Source: Planctomycetota bacterium
GTDB lineage: Bacteria > Planctomycetota > Planctomycetia > Pirellulales > Lacipirellulaceae
DNA: 64,000 nucleotides
Direction: 5' to 3'
Assembly (NCBI GenBank): GCA_029259915.1
Contig: JAJDED010000039.1
Coordinates: 1 to 64,000, forward strand
Under the pieces are notes generated by a model, which worked only from the letters and a program-made list of their open reading frames with translations, was not told the origin of the DNA and ran no database searches. This document shows, one piece after another, positions 1 through 9,333 of the stretch; the stretch's first letter is position 1, and each line of letters begins with the position of its first letter. The position numbers and the translations under genes are program-made.

Positions 1-330
1 GCTTGCTTCGCAGCAGCAGCGATTCTTACGCTTGAACAACTTGCTCAAGAAACAGCTTCGCTTCTTTTTGCAGCAGCACTTGCTGGCACAGCCACAGCTG
101 GCTTCGCAGCAGTTGTCACCACAGCAGCCATCGCCGCAGCAACCGTCGTCACAACAGTTGTCGCCGCAGCAATCGTCGGCACATCCACAAGATTTTTCAC
201 AACAACACTGCGGTTCGCACGAGTCGCAACCGCAGCCACATCCAAGCATCGTGTCCAACAAACCATATCCATAGCTCGGGCCTGTCAGACACACGCCTAC
301 GATGAGCGCTCCTAATACGTTCCACTTCAT
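1..330 (-). CDS. Cys-rich secreted protein, 3' truncated by window edge
   Basis: Reverse strand from CAT at 328-330 reads MKWNVLGALIVGVCLTGPSYGYGLLDTMLGCGCGCDSCEPQCCCEKSCGCADDCCGDNCCDDGCCGDGCCGDNCCEASCGCASKCCCKKKRSCFLSKLFKRKNRCCCEAS, open to position 1; signal-like N-terminus; absent from ORF track because no stop lies inside the window. Confidence 0.8.
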   Translation of the reverse strand, partial: MKWNVLGALIVGVCLTGPSYGYGLLDTMLGCGCGCDSCEPQCCCEKSCGCADDCCGDNCCDDGCCGDGCCGDNCCEASCGCASKCCCKKKRSCFLSKLFKRKNRCCCEAS

Positions 331-1066
331 CGAATAACGTCTCCTATTCGTTGGGGACGACTGCGCAAACACAGCTAACCTGTGTTCCGGCGTCTGGAAT
401 CGCCACACCTTCCCTGGCATTGGTCGCGATGACGTGTAACTTGGGCGTGTGCCCGGATGACTTGCGGGGGGTAAGGAAGGCGGGTGTTCCGGATTTGCCG
501 GAGGGGTCAAGGGGGGTTGCAATCGTGTCCCACGGTCAGGCGTCAACACCAGTCGAGCCAATCCATGACTCGAAGTAGTACAGGCCGGTTTGTCGACGCG
601 CTAAACAGCGGTTCGTCGCGTAAACACCTGAGTGCTTTGCTTGCGACATCAACTCGTATCGGTTGGGCCTGTAAGAACGCTTGAGGACTCAGAAGTAATT
701 TTCCCCAAGTGGTTTAGGTCAACCGTTAGGCAAAATATAGCGGCCACGGAAGCTTGCTTGCTGGTGCCGATTGTAGACGCAAAATCGCGTCCATTGCTCA
801 TAGCTGGGATATTGAAAACTTGCTATGTTAACAGGGAAATAATGCGGAATGACCGTGCGATCGTGTAGCGTTCGGAAAGCTGATCTGCAAAGTTTCCCGG
901 TTCACAAAACCCACCCTGGTCGTCAAACTTTACTAAGCTTCACACCCGGTCATCCGGCAGGTTCCCTCCCCATTCGCCCACCATCCAGGTTACCTCTGAG
1001 CTGCGTTCCCAGAAAAGCCTCGCCATTTTATCAGTTGGTTCAATTCGTCGGTTCGCCTCACCGTTA

Positions 1067-3373
1067 ATGGGCGATATGAAATTCCCTTCCGTTTCGAGGT
1101 TCTCGACAATGACCCGTACTGCATGTCGTCTGTTGTTGGTGCTGCACCTGTTCGCCGGAAGCACGGCGCATGCCAACCAAAGCTATGCCGATAGCGCCAT
1201 GGATTGGCCCAATTGGCGCGGGCCGAGGCAAAACAACTCCTCTACCGAGAAGGGACTGATCGACCACTGGGACCCCAACGGAGGACCGGGAAGCAACCTG
1301 CTTTGGAAAAACGAAGAACTAGGCGGACGCTCCACGCCGATCGTCATGCGCGGGAAACTCTTCACCATTGTTCGCGACCAGCCGGGAACGCCCACCGAAG
1401 CGGCAAAGGTCGTCTGCGTGGATGCCGCCTCGGGCGAGAAGCTTTGGCAACATCGTTTTAATGTCTATTTGAGCGACGTGCCTGATACACGCGTAGGTTG
1501 GTCCTGCTGCGCAGGCGATCCGGAAACAGGTCGCATCTATGCGCAAAGCGTATCGGGATATTTTTGTTGCTTGGAAGGCGACACCGGCAAACTGGTTTGG
1601 CAGCGCAGTCTCCACGAAGAGTTTGGCCTGCTCAGCACCTATGGCGGACGAACCAATGTACCTTTGGTTTTCGAAGACTTGATTCTCGTCAGCGGGGTCG
1701 TCATCGGTTGGGGCGACTCTCCCGACTGGGGGTCACTTGCCAAGCCGGCCCATCGGTTCCTGGCCTTCGACAAATTCACCGGCGAACTACGCTGGATCAA
1801 TGGCACGAATATCTCCCCCTACGACACGACCTACAGCACGCCGACGATTACGACCTTGGGCGGACAAGCTGCCATGGTTTTCGCCTCGGGCGACGGCGGA
1901 TTGTGGGCCCTGCAACCGCGAACCGGAAAACGGTTGTGGAACTATCCGTTTTCGCGCCGCGGGATCAATGTGTCGCCATTGGTTGTTGGCAACACCGTTT
2001 ACCTTTCGCACGGCGAAGAAAATGTCGTGGGTAGCGCGATGGGTTCTTTGGTCGCAATCGACGGAACCCAATCGGGCAATCTCACCGGAAAAGAAAATTG
2101 GCAAACGTTTCAAGTCATGGCCGGCAAGAGTTCGCCAATTATGGTGGACGGAAAATTGTGGGTTGTTAGCGACGGGGCAAAACTCGGCATCTTCGATCCG
2201 ACAACCGGTGAACAGATCGCACGCAAAGCGTTGGGCCGCACGATGCGAAGCACCCCGCTCTACGCCGACGGCAAGGTTTACTTATGTACCAACGAAGGCG
2301 TGTGGGTAATCCTTCAGCCAACCGATAGTGGTGTGAAAGTCTTGCAGAAGTTGCGGCTGCCTGGCGAAGCGAGCGATGGATCTCCCATAGTTTCGCTTGG
2401 CCGGATTTACCTACCAACATCGCGCGCGATTTATTGTCTTGGCGACGAATCACACAATCCGTCCGCCGAGCCACTTCCTACGCTGCCAAAAGAAACACCT
2501 GTGGCCGAAGATCCAGCTCCGGCACAGTTGCAAATCGTTCCCTACGACATTCTGTTGAAGCCCGGACAGCAGCAAAAATACCTCGCACGGGTTTTCAATG
2601 CCCGCGGCCAGTTACTCCGTGAAGTTCCTGCCAGCGAAGTTGCATTTCAAGTCGAGGGACCCGGTTCGATTTCCGCAGAAGGCAATTACACGGCAAGCAA
2701 CCACAATGCACACGAGGCGGCACGCGTTGTTTGTCGCGTTGGAGAATTGCAAGGCACCGCCCGAGTGCGCATCGTGCCGCCGCTGCCTTGGGAATTTGAT
2801 TTCTATACCGGCGACAAAGTGCCGCTCACCTGGGTAGGCGGACGCGTGCGGTATGTTTTGCGAGAAGTCGATGGGGAGAAAATTGCCGTGAAACGCGACG
2901 TACTACCCACGCCGCGCAATCCTCATAACAAACTCGGCACACGCAGTCGATTGTGGATGGGGCCGATCGATCTGTCGAATTACACCATCCAAGCCGACGT
3001 GAAGCTAACCGAAAAGAACGGCAAACTGCCAGACATCGGTCTCATTAACAGCCGCTATACAATGACCGTGCGGTCGATGAATCGCAAATTGCGAATCTAT
3101 AGCTGGAGCCCGCACGATACTCGGGCATTTGCAGAGGTCGAATATGCTCCTTCACCAAATACTTGGGTGACGATGAAGCTACGCGTCGAATCCGATGGCG
3201 ACCAAGCCGTTGTGCGCGGCAAGCTCTGGCAACGCGGACACGAAGAACCTGACGAATGGACCGTCTCGATGGTCGATCCTTCGCCCAATCTCTTTGGTAG
3301 CCCCGGCTTGTATGGCAATGCTCAAGAAGCGGAGATTCACATAGACAATATCTCTGTAACACCAAACCAGTAG
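1067..3373 (+). CDS. PQQ-like beta-propeller repeat protein, secreted
   Basis: 768 aa; signal peptide; WPNWRGPRQNNSS start of propeller, repeated GK..W / VYLS strands, C-terminal lectin-like region. Confidence 0.85.
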   Translation: MGDMKFPSVSRFSTMTRTACRLLLVLHLFAGSTAHANQSYADSAMDWPNWRGPRQNNSSTEKGLIDHWDPNGGPGSNLLWKNEELGGRSTPIVMRGKLFTIVRDQPGTPTEAAKVVCVDAASGEKLWQHRFNVYLSDVPDTRVGWSCCAGDPETGRIYAQSVSGYFCCLEGDTGKLVWQRSLHEEFGLLSTYGGRTNVPLVFEDLILVSGVVIGWGDSPDWGSLAKPAHRFLAFDKFTGELRWINGTNISPYDTTYSTPTITTLGGQAAMVFASGDGGLWALQPRTGKRLWNYPFSRRGINVSPLVVGNTVYLSHGEENVVGSAMGSLVAIDGTQSGNLTGKENWQTFQVMAGKSSPIMVDGKLWVVSDGAKLGIFDPTTGEQIARKALGRTMRSTPLYADGKVYLCTNEGVWVILQPTDSGVKVLQKLRLPGEASDGSPIVSLGRIYLPTSRAIYCLGDESHNPSAEPLPTLPKETPVAEDPAPAQLQIVPYDILLKPGQQQKYLARVFNARGQLLREVPASEVAFQVEGPGSISAEGNYTASNHNAHEAARVVCRVGELQGTARVRIVPPLPWEFDFYTGDKVPLTWVGGRVRYVLREVDGEKIAVKRDVLPTPRNPHNKLGTRSRLWMGPIDLSNYTIQADVKLTEKNGKLPDIGLINSRYTMTVRSMNRKLRIYSWSPHDTRAFAEVEYAPSPNTWVTMKLRVESDGDQAVVRGKLWQRGHEEPDEWTVSMVDPSPNLFGSPGLYGNAQEAEIHIDNISVTPNQ

Positions 3374-3389
3374 CACTGAAATAGGTTTA

Positions 3390-3430
3390 CCCGCGAAACC
3401 GCAAGCGGCCGTCGCTTGCGGTTTCGCGGG
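3390..3430. terminator. Perfect 18-bp stem-loop between two PQQ genes
   Basis: CCCGCGAAACCGCAAGCG-GCCGT-CGCTTGCGGTTTCGCGGG; no clear U-tract, so could be a REP rather than a terminator. Confidence 0.6.
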
Positions 3431-3447
3431 CAAAGAATGAATTTTCA

Positions 3448-5181
3448 ATGGATCTCACAATGAACAGAGCATGGCGAATTGTTGGTATCTTGGTGGCTGC
3501 ACTATTGGGCTGGTCGCTGGGTAATGCTGGGGCAGTGACGAATAGCGCAGAACCAAACGTCAACTGGTCCCAGTGGGGCGGCAATTCGATGCGCAATAAT
3601 ACGCCTGTCGGACACGGTATCCCCGTCGACTGGAATGTGGGAAAATTCGATTACCGCACCGGAGAGTGGAATCCTGCGAACGCGAAAAATATCAAATGGG
3701 TCGCCCGGCTGGGCTCCCAGTCTTATGGTAACGCCGTGATCGCCGACGGCAGAATCTTTGTCGGCACCAACAACAGTGGCGGTTGGCTGGAGCGGTATCC
3801 CGCAAACGTTGACTTGGGTTGCTTACTCTGTTTTGATAGCGAATTGGGAGAATTCCTCTGGCAACACAGTAGCGAAAAACTCCCCTCCGGACGCGTCCAC
3901 GATTGGCCCCTCCAGGGCATTTGTTGCGCCCCGTTGGTCGAAGGAAATCGACTTTGGTTTGTCACCAGCCGCGGCGAAGTGCGCTGCCTCGACACCGAAG
4001 GGTTCCGGGACGGCGAAAACGACGGGCCGTTCACGCAAGAAGAAATCCAAACTGAACAGGAAGCCGACGTTGTTTGGAGCTTCAACATGATGGAGCAGCT
4101 CGGTATTTCGCAGCACAACATGTGCAGTTGCTCGGTCACCGCTGCGGGTGACATTCTGTTGGTCAATACGTCGAACGGTGTCGACGTCGAACATAATTAC
4201 ATCCCCGCTCCCGAGGCTCCCAGCTTTTTCGCCATGAATAAAAACACGGGCGAGGTGTTATGGACCGACAACTCGCCAGGGCTAAACATTTTGCATGGCC
4301 AATGGTCTTCGCCCACGGTTGCGGAACTTGCCGGGCACACCCAAGCGATCTTCGGCGGCGGCGATGGTTGGGTTTACAGTTTCGACGTTGCCGGGTCGCC
4401 CGATGGCAAATCCCGCTTACTGTGGAAATTCGATGCCAATCCCAAAACGTCGAAGTGGGAATTAGGTGGTCGCGGCACGCGAAACAACATCATTGCCACA
4501 CCGGTGGTTTACGAGGGACACGTGTATGTCGCGGTAGGACAGGATCCCGAACATGGCGAGGGCATCGGACATTTGTGGTGCATCGACCCTGCGAAGCGAG
4601 GCGACGTCAGCCCCGAACTGGCATTCAATGCCGCGAATCCAGAAAAACCGATTCCTCATAAACGTGTTCAGGCGGTGATCCCCGAAGAAGGCGACCTCAC
4701 ACGCCCCAATCCCAACTCCGCGGCCGTTTGGCACTATAGCCAGTTCGATCAGAACGGAGACGGAAACGTCGATTTCGAAGAAACCATGCACCGCAGTTGC
4801 GGCACCGTGGCCATCCGCGACGGTGTGTTGTACATCGCCGACTTCAGCGGGCTGTTTCACTGCCTTGATGCAGCCACCGGCCAAGTCCACTGGACCTACG
4901 ATATGCTCTCGGCAGCATGGGGATCACCGCTTCTAGTCGAAGACAAAGTCTACATCGGCGACGAGGACGGCGAAGTGGCCATCTTCCGTCACTCGGCAGA
5001 TCGTGCAAAGGCGATGCGCGAAGTCGACGGCGAATGGCAACCCTTTTATGGAACACGTGAAATGGGAAACAGCGTTTACAGCACACCGATCGTCGCCGAC
5101 AATGTACTCTACATTTCCAATCGCACCCATTTGTTTGCGATTGTTAATTCCGAAAGTTCAACCGAGGCTACCGATGACTAA
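3448..5181 (+). CDS. PQQ-like beta-propeller repeat protein with embedded EF-hand-like loop
   Basis: 577 aa; NWSQWGGNSMRNN; FDQNGDGNVDFEETM is a Ca-binding-type loop. Confidence 0.85.
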   Translation: MDLTMNRAWRIVGILVAALLGWSLGNAGAVTNSAEPNVNWSQWGGNSMRNNTPVGHGIPVDWNVGKFDYRTGEWNPANAKNIKWVARLGSQSYGNAVIADGRIFVGTNNSGGWLERYPANVDLGCLLCFDSELGEFLWQHSSEKLPSGRVHDWPLQGICCAPLVEGNRLWFVTSRGEVRCLDTEGFRDGENDGPFTQEEIQTEQEADVVWSFNMMEQLGISQHNMCSCSVTAAGDILLVNTSNGVDVEHNYIPAPEAPSFFAMNKNTGEVLWTDNSPGLNILHGQWSSPTVAELAGHTQAIFGGGDGWVYSFDVAGSPDGKSRLLWKFDANPKTSKWELGGRGTRNNIIATPVVYEGHVYVAVGQDPEHGEGIGHLWCIDPAKRGDVSPELAFNAANPEKPIPHKRVQAVIPEEGDLTRPNPNSAAVWHYSQFDQNGDGNVDFEETMHRSCGTVAIRDGVLYIADFSGLFHCLDAATGQVHWTYDMLSAAWGSPLLVEDKVYIGDEDGEVAIFRHSADRAKAMREVDGEWQPFYGTREMGNSVYSTPIVADNVLYISNRTHLFAIVNSESSTEATDD

Positions 5182-5557
5182 ACAAGTGCTTGACGTCGGC
5201 AATTGCGGACCCGATTTTTCGTCGATCCATGGTTTTCTTACTAGTCGGTTCGAATGCAAAGTGGTGCAATGCCATGGCCTCGACGACACGCTCGACGCGC
5301 TGCGCAAAGGCGAATATGCCCTCGTGCTCATCAACCGAAAACTCGATCGCGATTACACCGACGGCATCGAAATCGTCAAGCAGATGAAGTCGGATCCTGA
5401 ACTGAAAGACGTGCCGGTGATGTTGATCACCAACTTCACCGAGCACCAAGACACCGCCGTCGAGGCCGGGGCCGAGCGCGGTTTCGGCAAACTAGATTTC
5501 GACAAACCAGAAACGGTGGAACGTGTCCGCCCATTTCTGGAACCGGTAGGCGCGTAA
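5174..5557 (+). CDS. Response-regulator receiver-like domain, degenerate phosphoacceptor
   Basis: ATG at 5174 overlaps stop of upstream gene; MTKQVLDVGNCGPDFSSI...YALVLINRKLDRD...VPVMLITNFTEHQDTAVEAGAERGFGK. Confidence 0.75.
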   Translation: MTKQVLDVGNCGPDFSSIHGFLTSRFECKVVQCHGLDDTLDALRKGEYALVLINRKLDRDYTDGIEIVKQMKSDPELKDVPVMLITNFTEHQDTAVEAGAERGFGKLDFDKPETVERVRPFLEPVGA

Positions 5558-5805
5558 TACTACTGCGCTGGGTTGAAACCACAACGGCACGACGAGCACA
5601 ACGAGATGCTAGCCAGTCAAATTGGAATTCCAAAGCGATAAACACACAATCTCGTGTCACCAAAAAATCGTTTGACTTTTGGAACAGGTTGGGAAGCTTG
5701 TAGCGCCTATTTGTAGTTTCTTTCGTCGTGTCCGTTGTGTCGTTGTGGTTCAACAAACTTTGTGCTGTAGCACTCCACAGACAAAGAGATAGCCGCAAAC
5801 CACAT

Positions 5806-6132
5806 TCAGCCTTCGATAGCTTCTTTCACAGGCTGAACGAAGTGGGGCGACTTGCCGCTCTTGGAGAGTTCTTGGGCCTTTTTGTCGGCCAGTTTGCGCT
5901 CGCTGAATTCAAACAGCGCTATACGGCGGAGCGATTGGTTGAACACGCCCCAATAGGCCTTGAGCCGGATCTCTTTGGCTGCGCGGCTGCGCGGTTTTTT
6001 CTTCTTGGGCTCAGCCGCCTTTTTCTTGGCGGGGGCCTTCTTTTTCGTGGCCGCAGCTTTCTTGGTGGCGGCCTTTTTGGTCGTAGCCGCCTTCTTGGCC
6101 GGGGCCTTCTTTTTTGCAGTCTTTTTGGCCAT
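5806..6132 (-). CDS. Histone H1-like Lys/Ala-rich protein
   Basis: MAKKTAKKKAPAKKAATTKKAATKKAAATKKKAPAKKKAAEPKKKKPRSRAAKEIRLKAYWGVFN... Confidence 0.75.
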   Translation of the reverse strand: MAKKTAKKKAPAKKAATTKKAATKKAAATKKKAPAKKKAAEPKKKKPRSRAAKEIRLKAYWGVFNQSLRRIALFEFSERKLADKKAQELSKSGKSPHFVQPVKEAIEG

Positions 6133-6298
6133 AACCCATACGAAAAAGAGAGAAATACTGGTTCCCAATCGACAATTACGCCAAATCATACCTGATCGGG
6201 GGGCAGTTGGCTACCGCTACCAAGTCTCCATTCTGCAAATGGGCAAATGGAGATTCTCGCGGAACTCTAGCGGTTTTCCGGCCTATCCCTACGCAGTT

Positions 6299-6691
6299 TC
6301 AGAGAGCCACGCCAATTCGCTTGGCCTGCTGTGTGAGGGCAGGCTGAAAATAGACCATCGGTCGCAATCGGCGTGTCGGGCTCTTTCGCACGGCCCGATC
6401 GCGCGACCAGAAAAACGTGCTATCCACCAACCGCCTTGGCAGTTTGCCTTGTTCCACTTGAACAACCACTTTGTCGATAAACGCAAGATCTGCCTTAGTC
6501 TTCGCTTTGAGCCCCGCCGTGAGTTGATCGCGCAGCGTGACCTTGCGACCCTGGCCCGTGGAGGGACTGGTCGATTGTTGAGCGAACGCGGGCAGCATAC
6601 CCGCGACAACCAGCGCAGCCAGTATCAGCAAACCTAAAGATCGTGTGCCGATTATCGGAAACGAACTTCGAATTGTCATGCGAAACTCCAA
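6299..6691 (-). CDS. Hypothetical secreted protein
   Basis: 130 aa with hydrophobic N-terminus ending AFAQQ. Confidence 0.55.
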   Translation of the reverse strand: MEFRMTIRSSFPIIGTRSLGLLILAALVVAGMLPAFAQQSTSPSTGQGRKVTLRDQLTAGLKAKTKADLAFIDKVVVQVEQGKLPRRLVDSTFFWSRDRAVRKSPTRRLRPMVYFQPALTQQAKRIGVAL

Positions 6692-6751
6692 AATACTTAA
6701 ACTGAAAAGAGAAACCGCATAATCGATAACACTACACGATTAGAAAAAAGG

Positions 6752-6817
6752 GAACACTAATTTTCGCTAATCCCCACTAATCAGATTTTTAGCGAAGATT
6801 AGCGTGGATAAGTGTTC
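6752..6817. repeat. Intergenic inverted repeat, GATTAGCG/GTGTTC word type
   Basis: Arms GAACACTAATTTTCGCTAATC / GATTAGCGTGGATAAGTGTTC; related words recur near 14460-14490. Confidence 0.65.
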
Positions 6818-7315
6818 AAAAAAATATCGTAAATCTGTACACACTGGCATCTGAGATCGGGGTGGATTTGTACGGCCCCCCCGTAGCTGTCACAAGCCCA
6901 ATTCCAGTGCTGAAGCACCGCTGTCAACCTCTGGCACTAAAGTAATGGCAAAAACAAGGGTTCTTAAAAATTGTTGAACCGCAACCGATTTCGGCATGCG
7001 TTTTGCTCAACAAAAAAACATGCTCGCAACCCTATTTCGCAAGGTAGAATTATCATGTAGTCTTCTGCTCCGCCGCTTGGTTTGCGGTGGAGTGATTGGC
7101 CCAGATGGCCGATGAAAGAATTCGCCGAAGTACCTTACCGCTGCCAAAGTGGTCGCGGTGTTACAAAACAAACTTCCTGGTCACAATTCCGTCGGGAGGA
7201 CCAAATTTTTGGATTTGCCCGGGTCGATACTATGGCAGCGCGCAGCGCTGTCCGACACGCGCTTTTCTTCCAGCGACTCCACACCGTCGCAATTAGACCG
7301 GAAGTTTGACTTAAA

Positions 7316-7367
7316 GAAAAAGGGTCGCTGGTATGCCTCAAGGCTTACCGCGGCCCTTTTTTCTTTT
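7316..7367 (-). terminator. Likely intrinsic terminator of the 7390-9057 gene (possibly bidirectional)
   Basis: AAAAAGGGTCGCTGGTATGCC-TCAA-GGCTTACCGCGGCCCTTTTTTCTTTTT. Confidence 0.7.
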
Positions 7368-7389
7368 TGCACACTGTTTTGTTTCAGAC

Positions 7390-9057
7390 CTACCGCACTT
7401 TTCTGTAACGGGCTGTCGAAAACCAAACGCTTGCCAAAGCAACAAAAGCCATCGACGTTGGCTCGGGCACAGCGTTTATTGCTGACAGCGGAGGAGGCGA
7501 GCCGTACTGGGCTTTCCATACGTCCAGGTCGTTGTTGTCAACGTCTCCGTCGTTTTCCGCATCGCCCTGATTCTGCAGCGTGCCACTGCCAACGTTCTGT
7601 TGCCAGATCAGAAAATCAGCTCCATCGACGACGCCGTCACCATTGAAATCGGCGTTATCCTTCGCTGCAAAAGGGTTGATCAGCACGGAAAGCGAAGCGG
7701 TACCCTGGCTGGCGGTCAGCATAACGCTGCCAGGGTTGTATCCGACGAGATCCGAGATGTCGATTATCCCCGTGCTTTCGGTGGCGCCGACCGTATTGCC
7801 GATAAGCGTCAAGTCGCTACCGTCGGGAGCGTTCATCCAAATCTCACCGTGACTGCTATCCTCGTTGACGAAGATCAGTCCGTCGGGATAAGCCGTGCCA
7901 TTGATAACCGTGGGGGCCGACCATTCGACGTTGTCGGGATCGCCAAAAGTGCCGGCGACGCCAGTGACGTCGTTTTGGATCTTTGTGATCGAGAAATCAG
8001 AGGTTGCCGGGTTAAAACTCCCACTCCCAAAATCTAAATTGAAATCGAACGTAAAAAGCCCGAAGTTTTGGTTGCCTAGGACAGCACGCGTGGGATCGCT
8101 AGGGCTCGTGTCTACATCCTCCAGTTTGCTGGCGACCAGGGCGCCGGCAGTGGTGGTATCAAACGTTCCATCGGCTGAGGTTCCGCTACCTGGTAACGTG
8201 TCGTTGAGATAATAATAGCTGCCGTATGCCAAGCCGTTGCGAGCCAGAAAATCGTTGGATGGGTTCCCGTTGGCATCTTTGCCTTTCTCGCCGATGTACA
8301 TCTTCATCGTCGAGGTTCCACCGTCTGGCGAAAGCAACAGAGCCACGTGATCCGTTTCCCCCGTGTCGAGCAGTGCAGCATTCTCCCATGAGTCTCTAGG
8401 CATGCCGCCGATACCGCCTGTGGCGCTGCCTGCCACGTCGCTAAGCTGATAGAAGTCGCGGTTGTCGAGATCCAAGGCAAACAGCCGATTGGTGGCAAAG
8501 TTGTTGAAGCCCTCCTCGCCGGTGATGTAGACGTTGTCGACAAAGCCCCGACCAGCACCAAACGTATTGGGGAGATACGATTGGCCGGAACAAAAGCGAT
8601 TGAAACTCGTGTTGGAAATATCGCTCGTGTTGGTCCAGCTTGCCCCACCATCGCTTGACCAGCGATCATAAGCTTGCCTGGCGGAGTTGACGAAGCTAAC
8701 TCCAGGAGTTCCGCTACTGATGGTATTGGTAATCGCCGTCTTAAGGTTTGCCAAGTTGAGATTCACCTCGCTGATCGTCGTATCGGATGTAATCTCGTGG
8801 TTCACCTGCACGCGTAGGGTAGAAGGATCTGAAAGCGTAGCGCCAAGACCATCGAAAGCGGCCGGCATAGCCCAACTAAAACCATCCCCTGCTGGATCCT
8901 CGCCGATGGAGATCACCTCAAACGCTTTCCAGCCGTTGAGAGGATTTATCTGCAGCGTACCGCCATCCAACGCCAAACTATCAGGGACGCAAACCGTAAG
9001 AGACAAACCGAGAACTACCAACAGAGCCCGTCCACTGCATTTGTAAGAAAAGTACAT
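7390..9057 (-). CDS. DUF839/PhoX-like secreted protein with dockerin-type repeats and PEP-CTERM sorting signal
   Basis: ATG at 9057 preceded by GGAAGG; FNGDGVVDGADFLIWQQNVG dockerin-like; C-terminal VPEPTSMAFVALASVWFSTARYRKVR. Confidence 0.8.
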   Translation of the reverse strand: MYFSYKCSGRALLVVLGLSLTVCVPDSLALDGGTLQINPLNGWKAFEVISIGEDPAGDGFSWAMPAAFDGLGATLSDPSTLRVQVNHEITSDTTISEVNLNLANLKTAITNTISSGTPGVSFVNSARQAYDRWSSDGGASWTNTSDISNTSFNRFCSGQSYLPNTFGAGRGFVDNVYITGEEGFNNFATNRLFALDLDNRDFYQLSDVAGSATGGIGGMPRDSWENAALLDTGETDHVALLLSPDGGTSTMKMYIGEKGKDANGNPSNDFLARNGLAYGSYYYLNDTLPGSGTSADGTFDTTTAGALVASKLEDVDTSPSDPTRAVLGNQNFGLFTFDFNLDFGSGSFNPATSDFSITKIQNDVTGVAGTFGDPDNVEWSAPTVINGTAYPDGLIFVNEDSSHGEIWMNAPDGSDLTLIGNTVGATESTGIIDISDLVGYNPGSVMLTASQGTASLSVLINPFAAKDNADFNGDGVVDGADFLIWQQNVGSGTLQNQGDAENDGDVDNNDLDVWKAQYGSPPPLSAINAVPEPTSMAFVALASVWFSTARYRKVR

Positions 9058-9333
9058 CCGCCACCTTCCAGGGTTAAAAATTATCGGTATGAAGAGACTA
9101 CAAACTCGTACCCTGCGACCCTCCATCTTAGTCGCTTTTCGCCGAGAAAACAATCATTTTGGTCGCGGTCTGCCGAGAGCCACCAACTAACCCTTGCATG
9201 CTTATAAGACGCACCACGGCCGATCTGGACAGAAACAATACTCTATTCTACCGCAAGGTGATTTCCTTAGAATGACAGGGCCTTTGATTCAGGGGCACGC
9301 TGTTACCGAATCACCTCCGCCTGCGAGCCTTTC

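Noticed and set aside
4462-4890. Long antisense ORFs inside genes (e.g. 4462-4890 -, 9289-10011 -, 27514-28434 -, 38352-39269 +, 49521-50486 +)
   Set aside because: They mirror strong coding sequences in a GC-rich genome and show no recognisable protein motifs.
6700-7300. tRNA or small RNA gene in the long intergenic gap
   Set aside because: I saw hairpins (e.g. 7068-7092) but no tRNA cloverleaf consensus (GGTTCGAATCC-type arm, CCA end).
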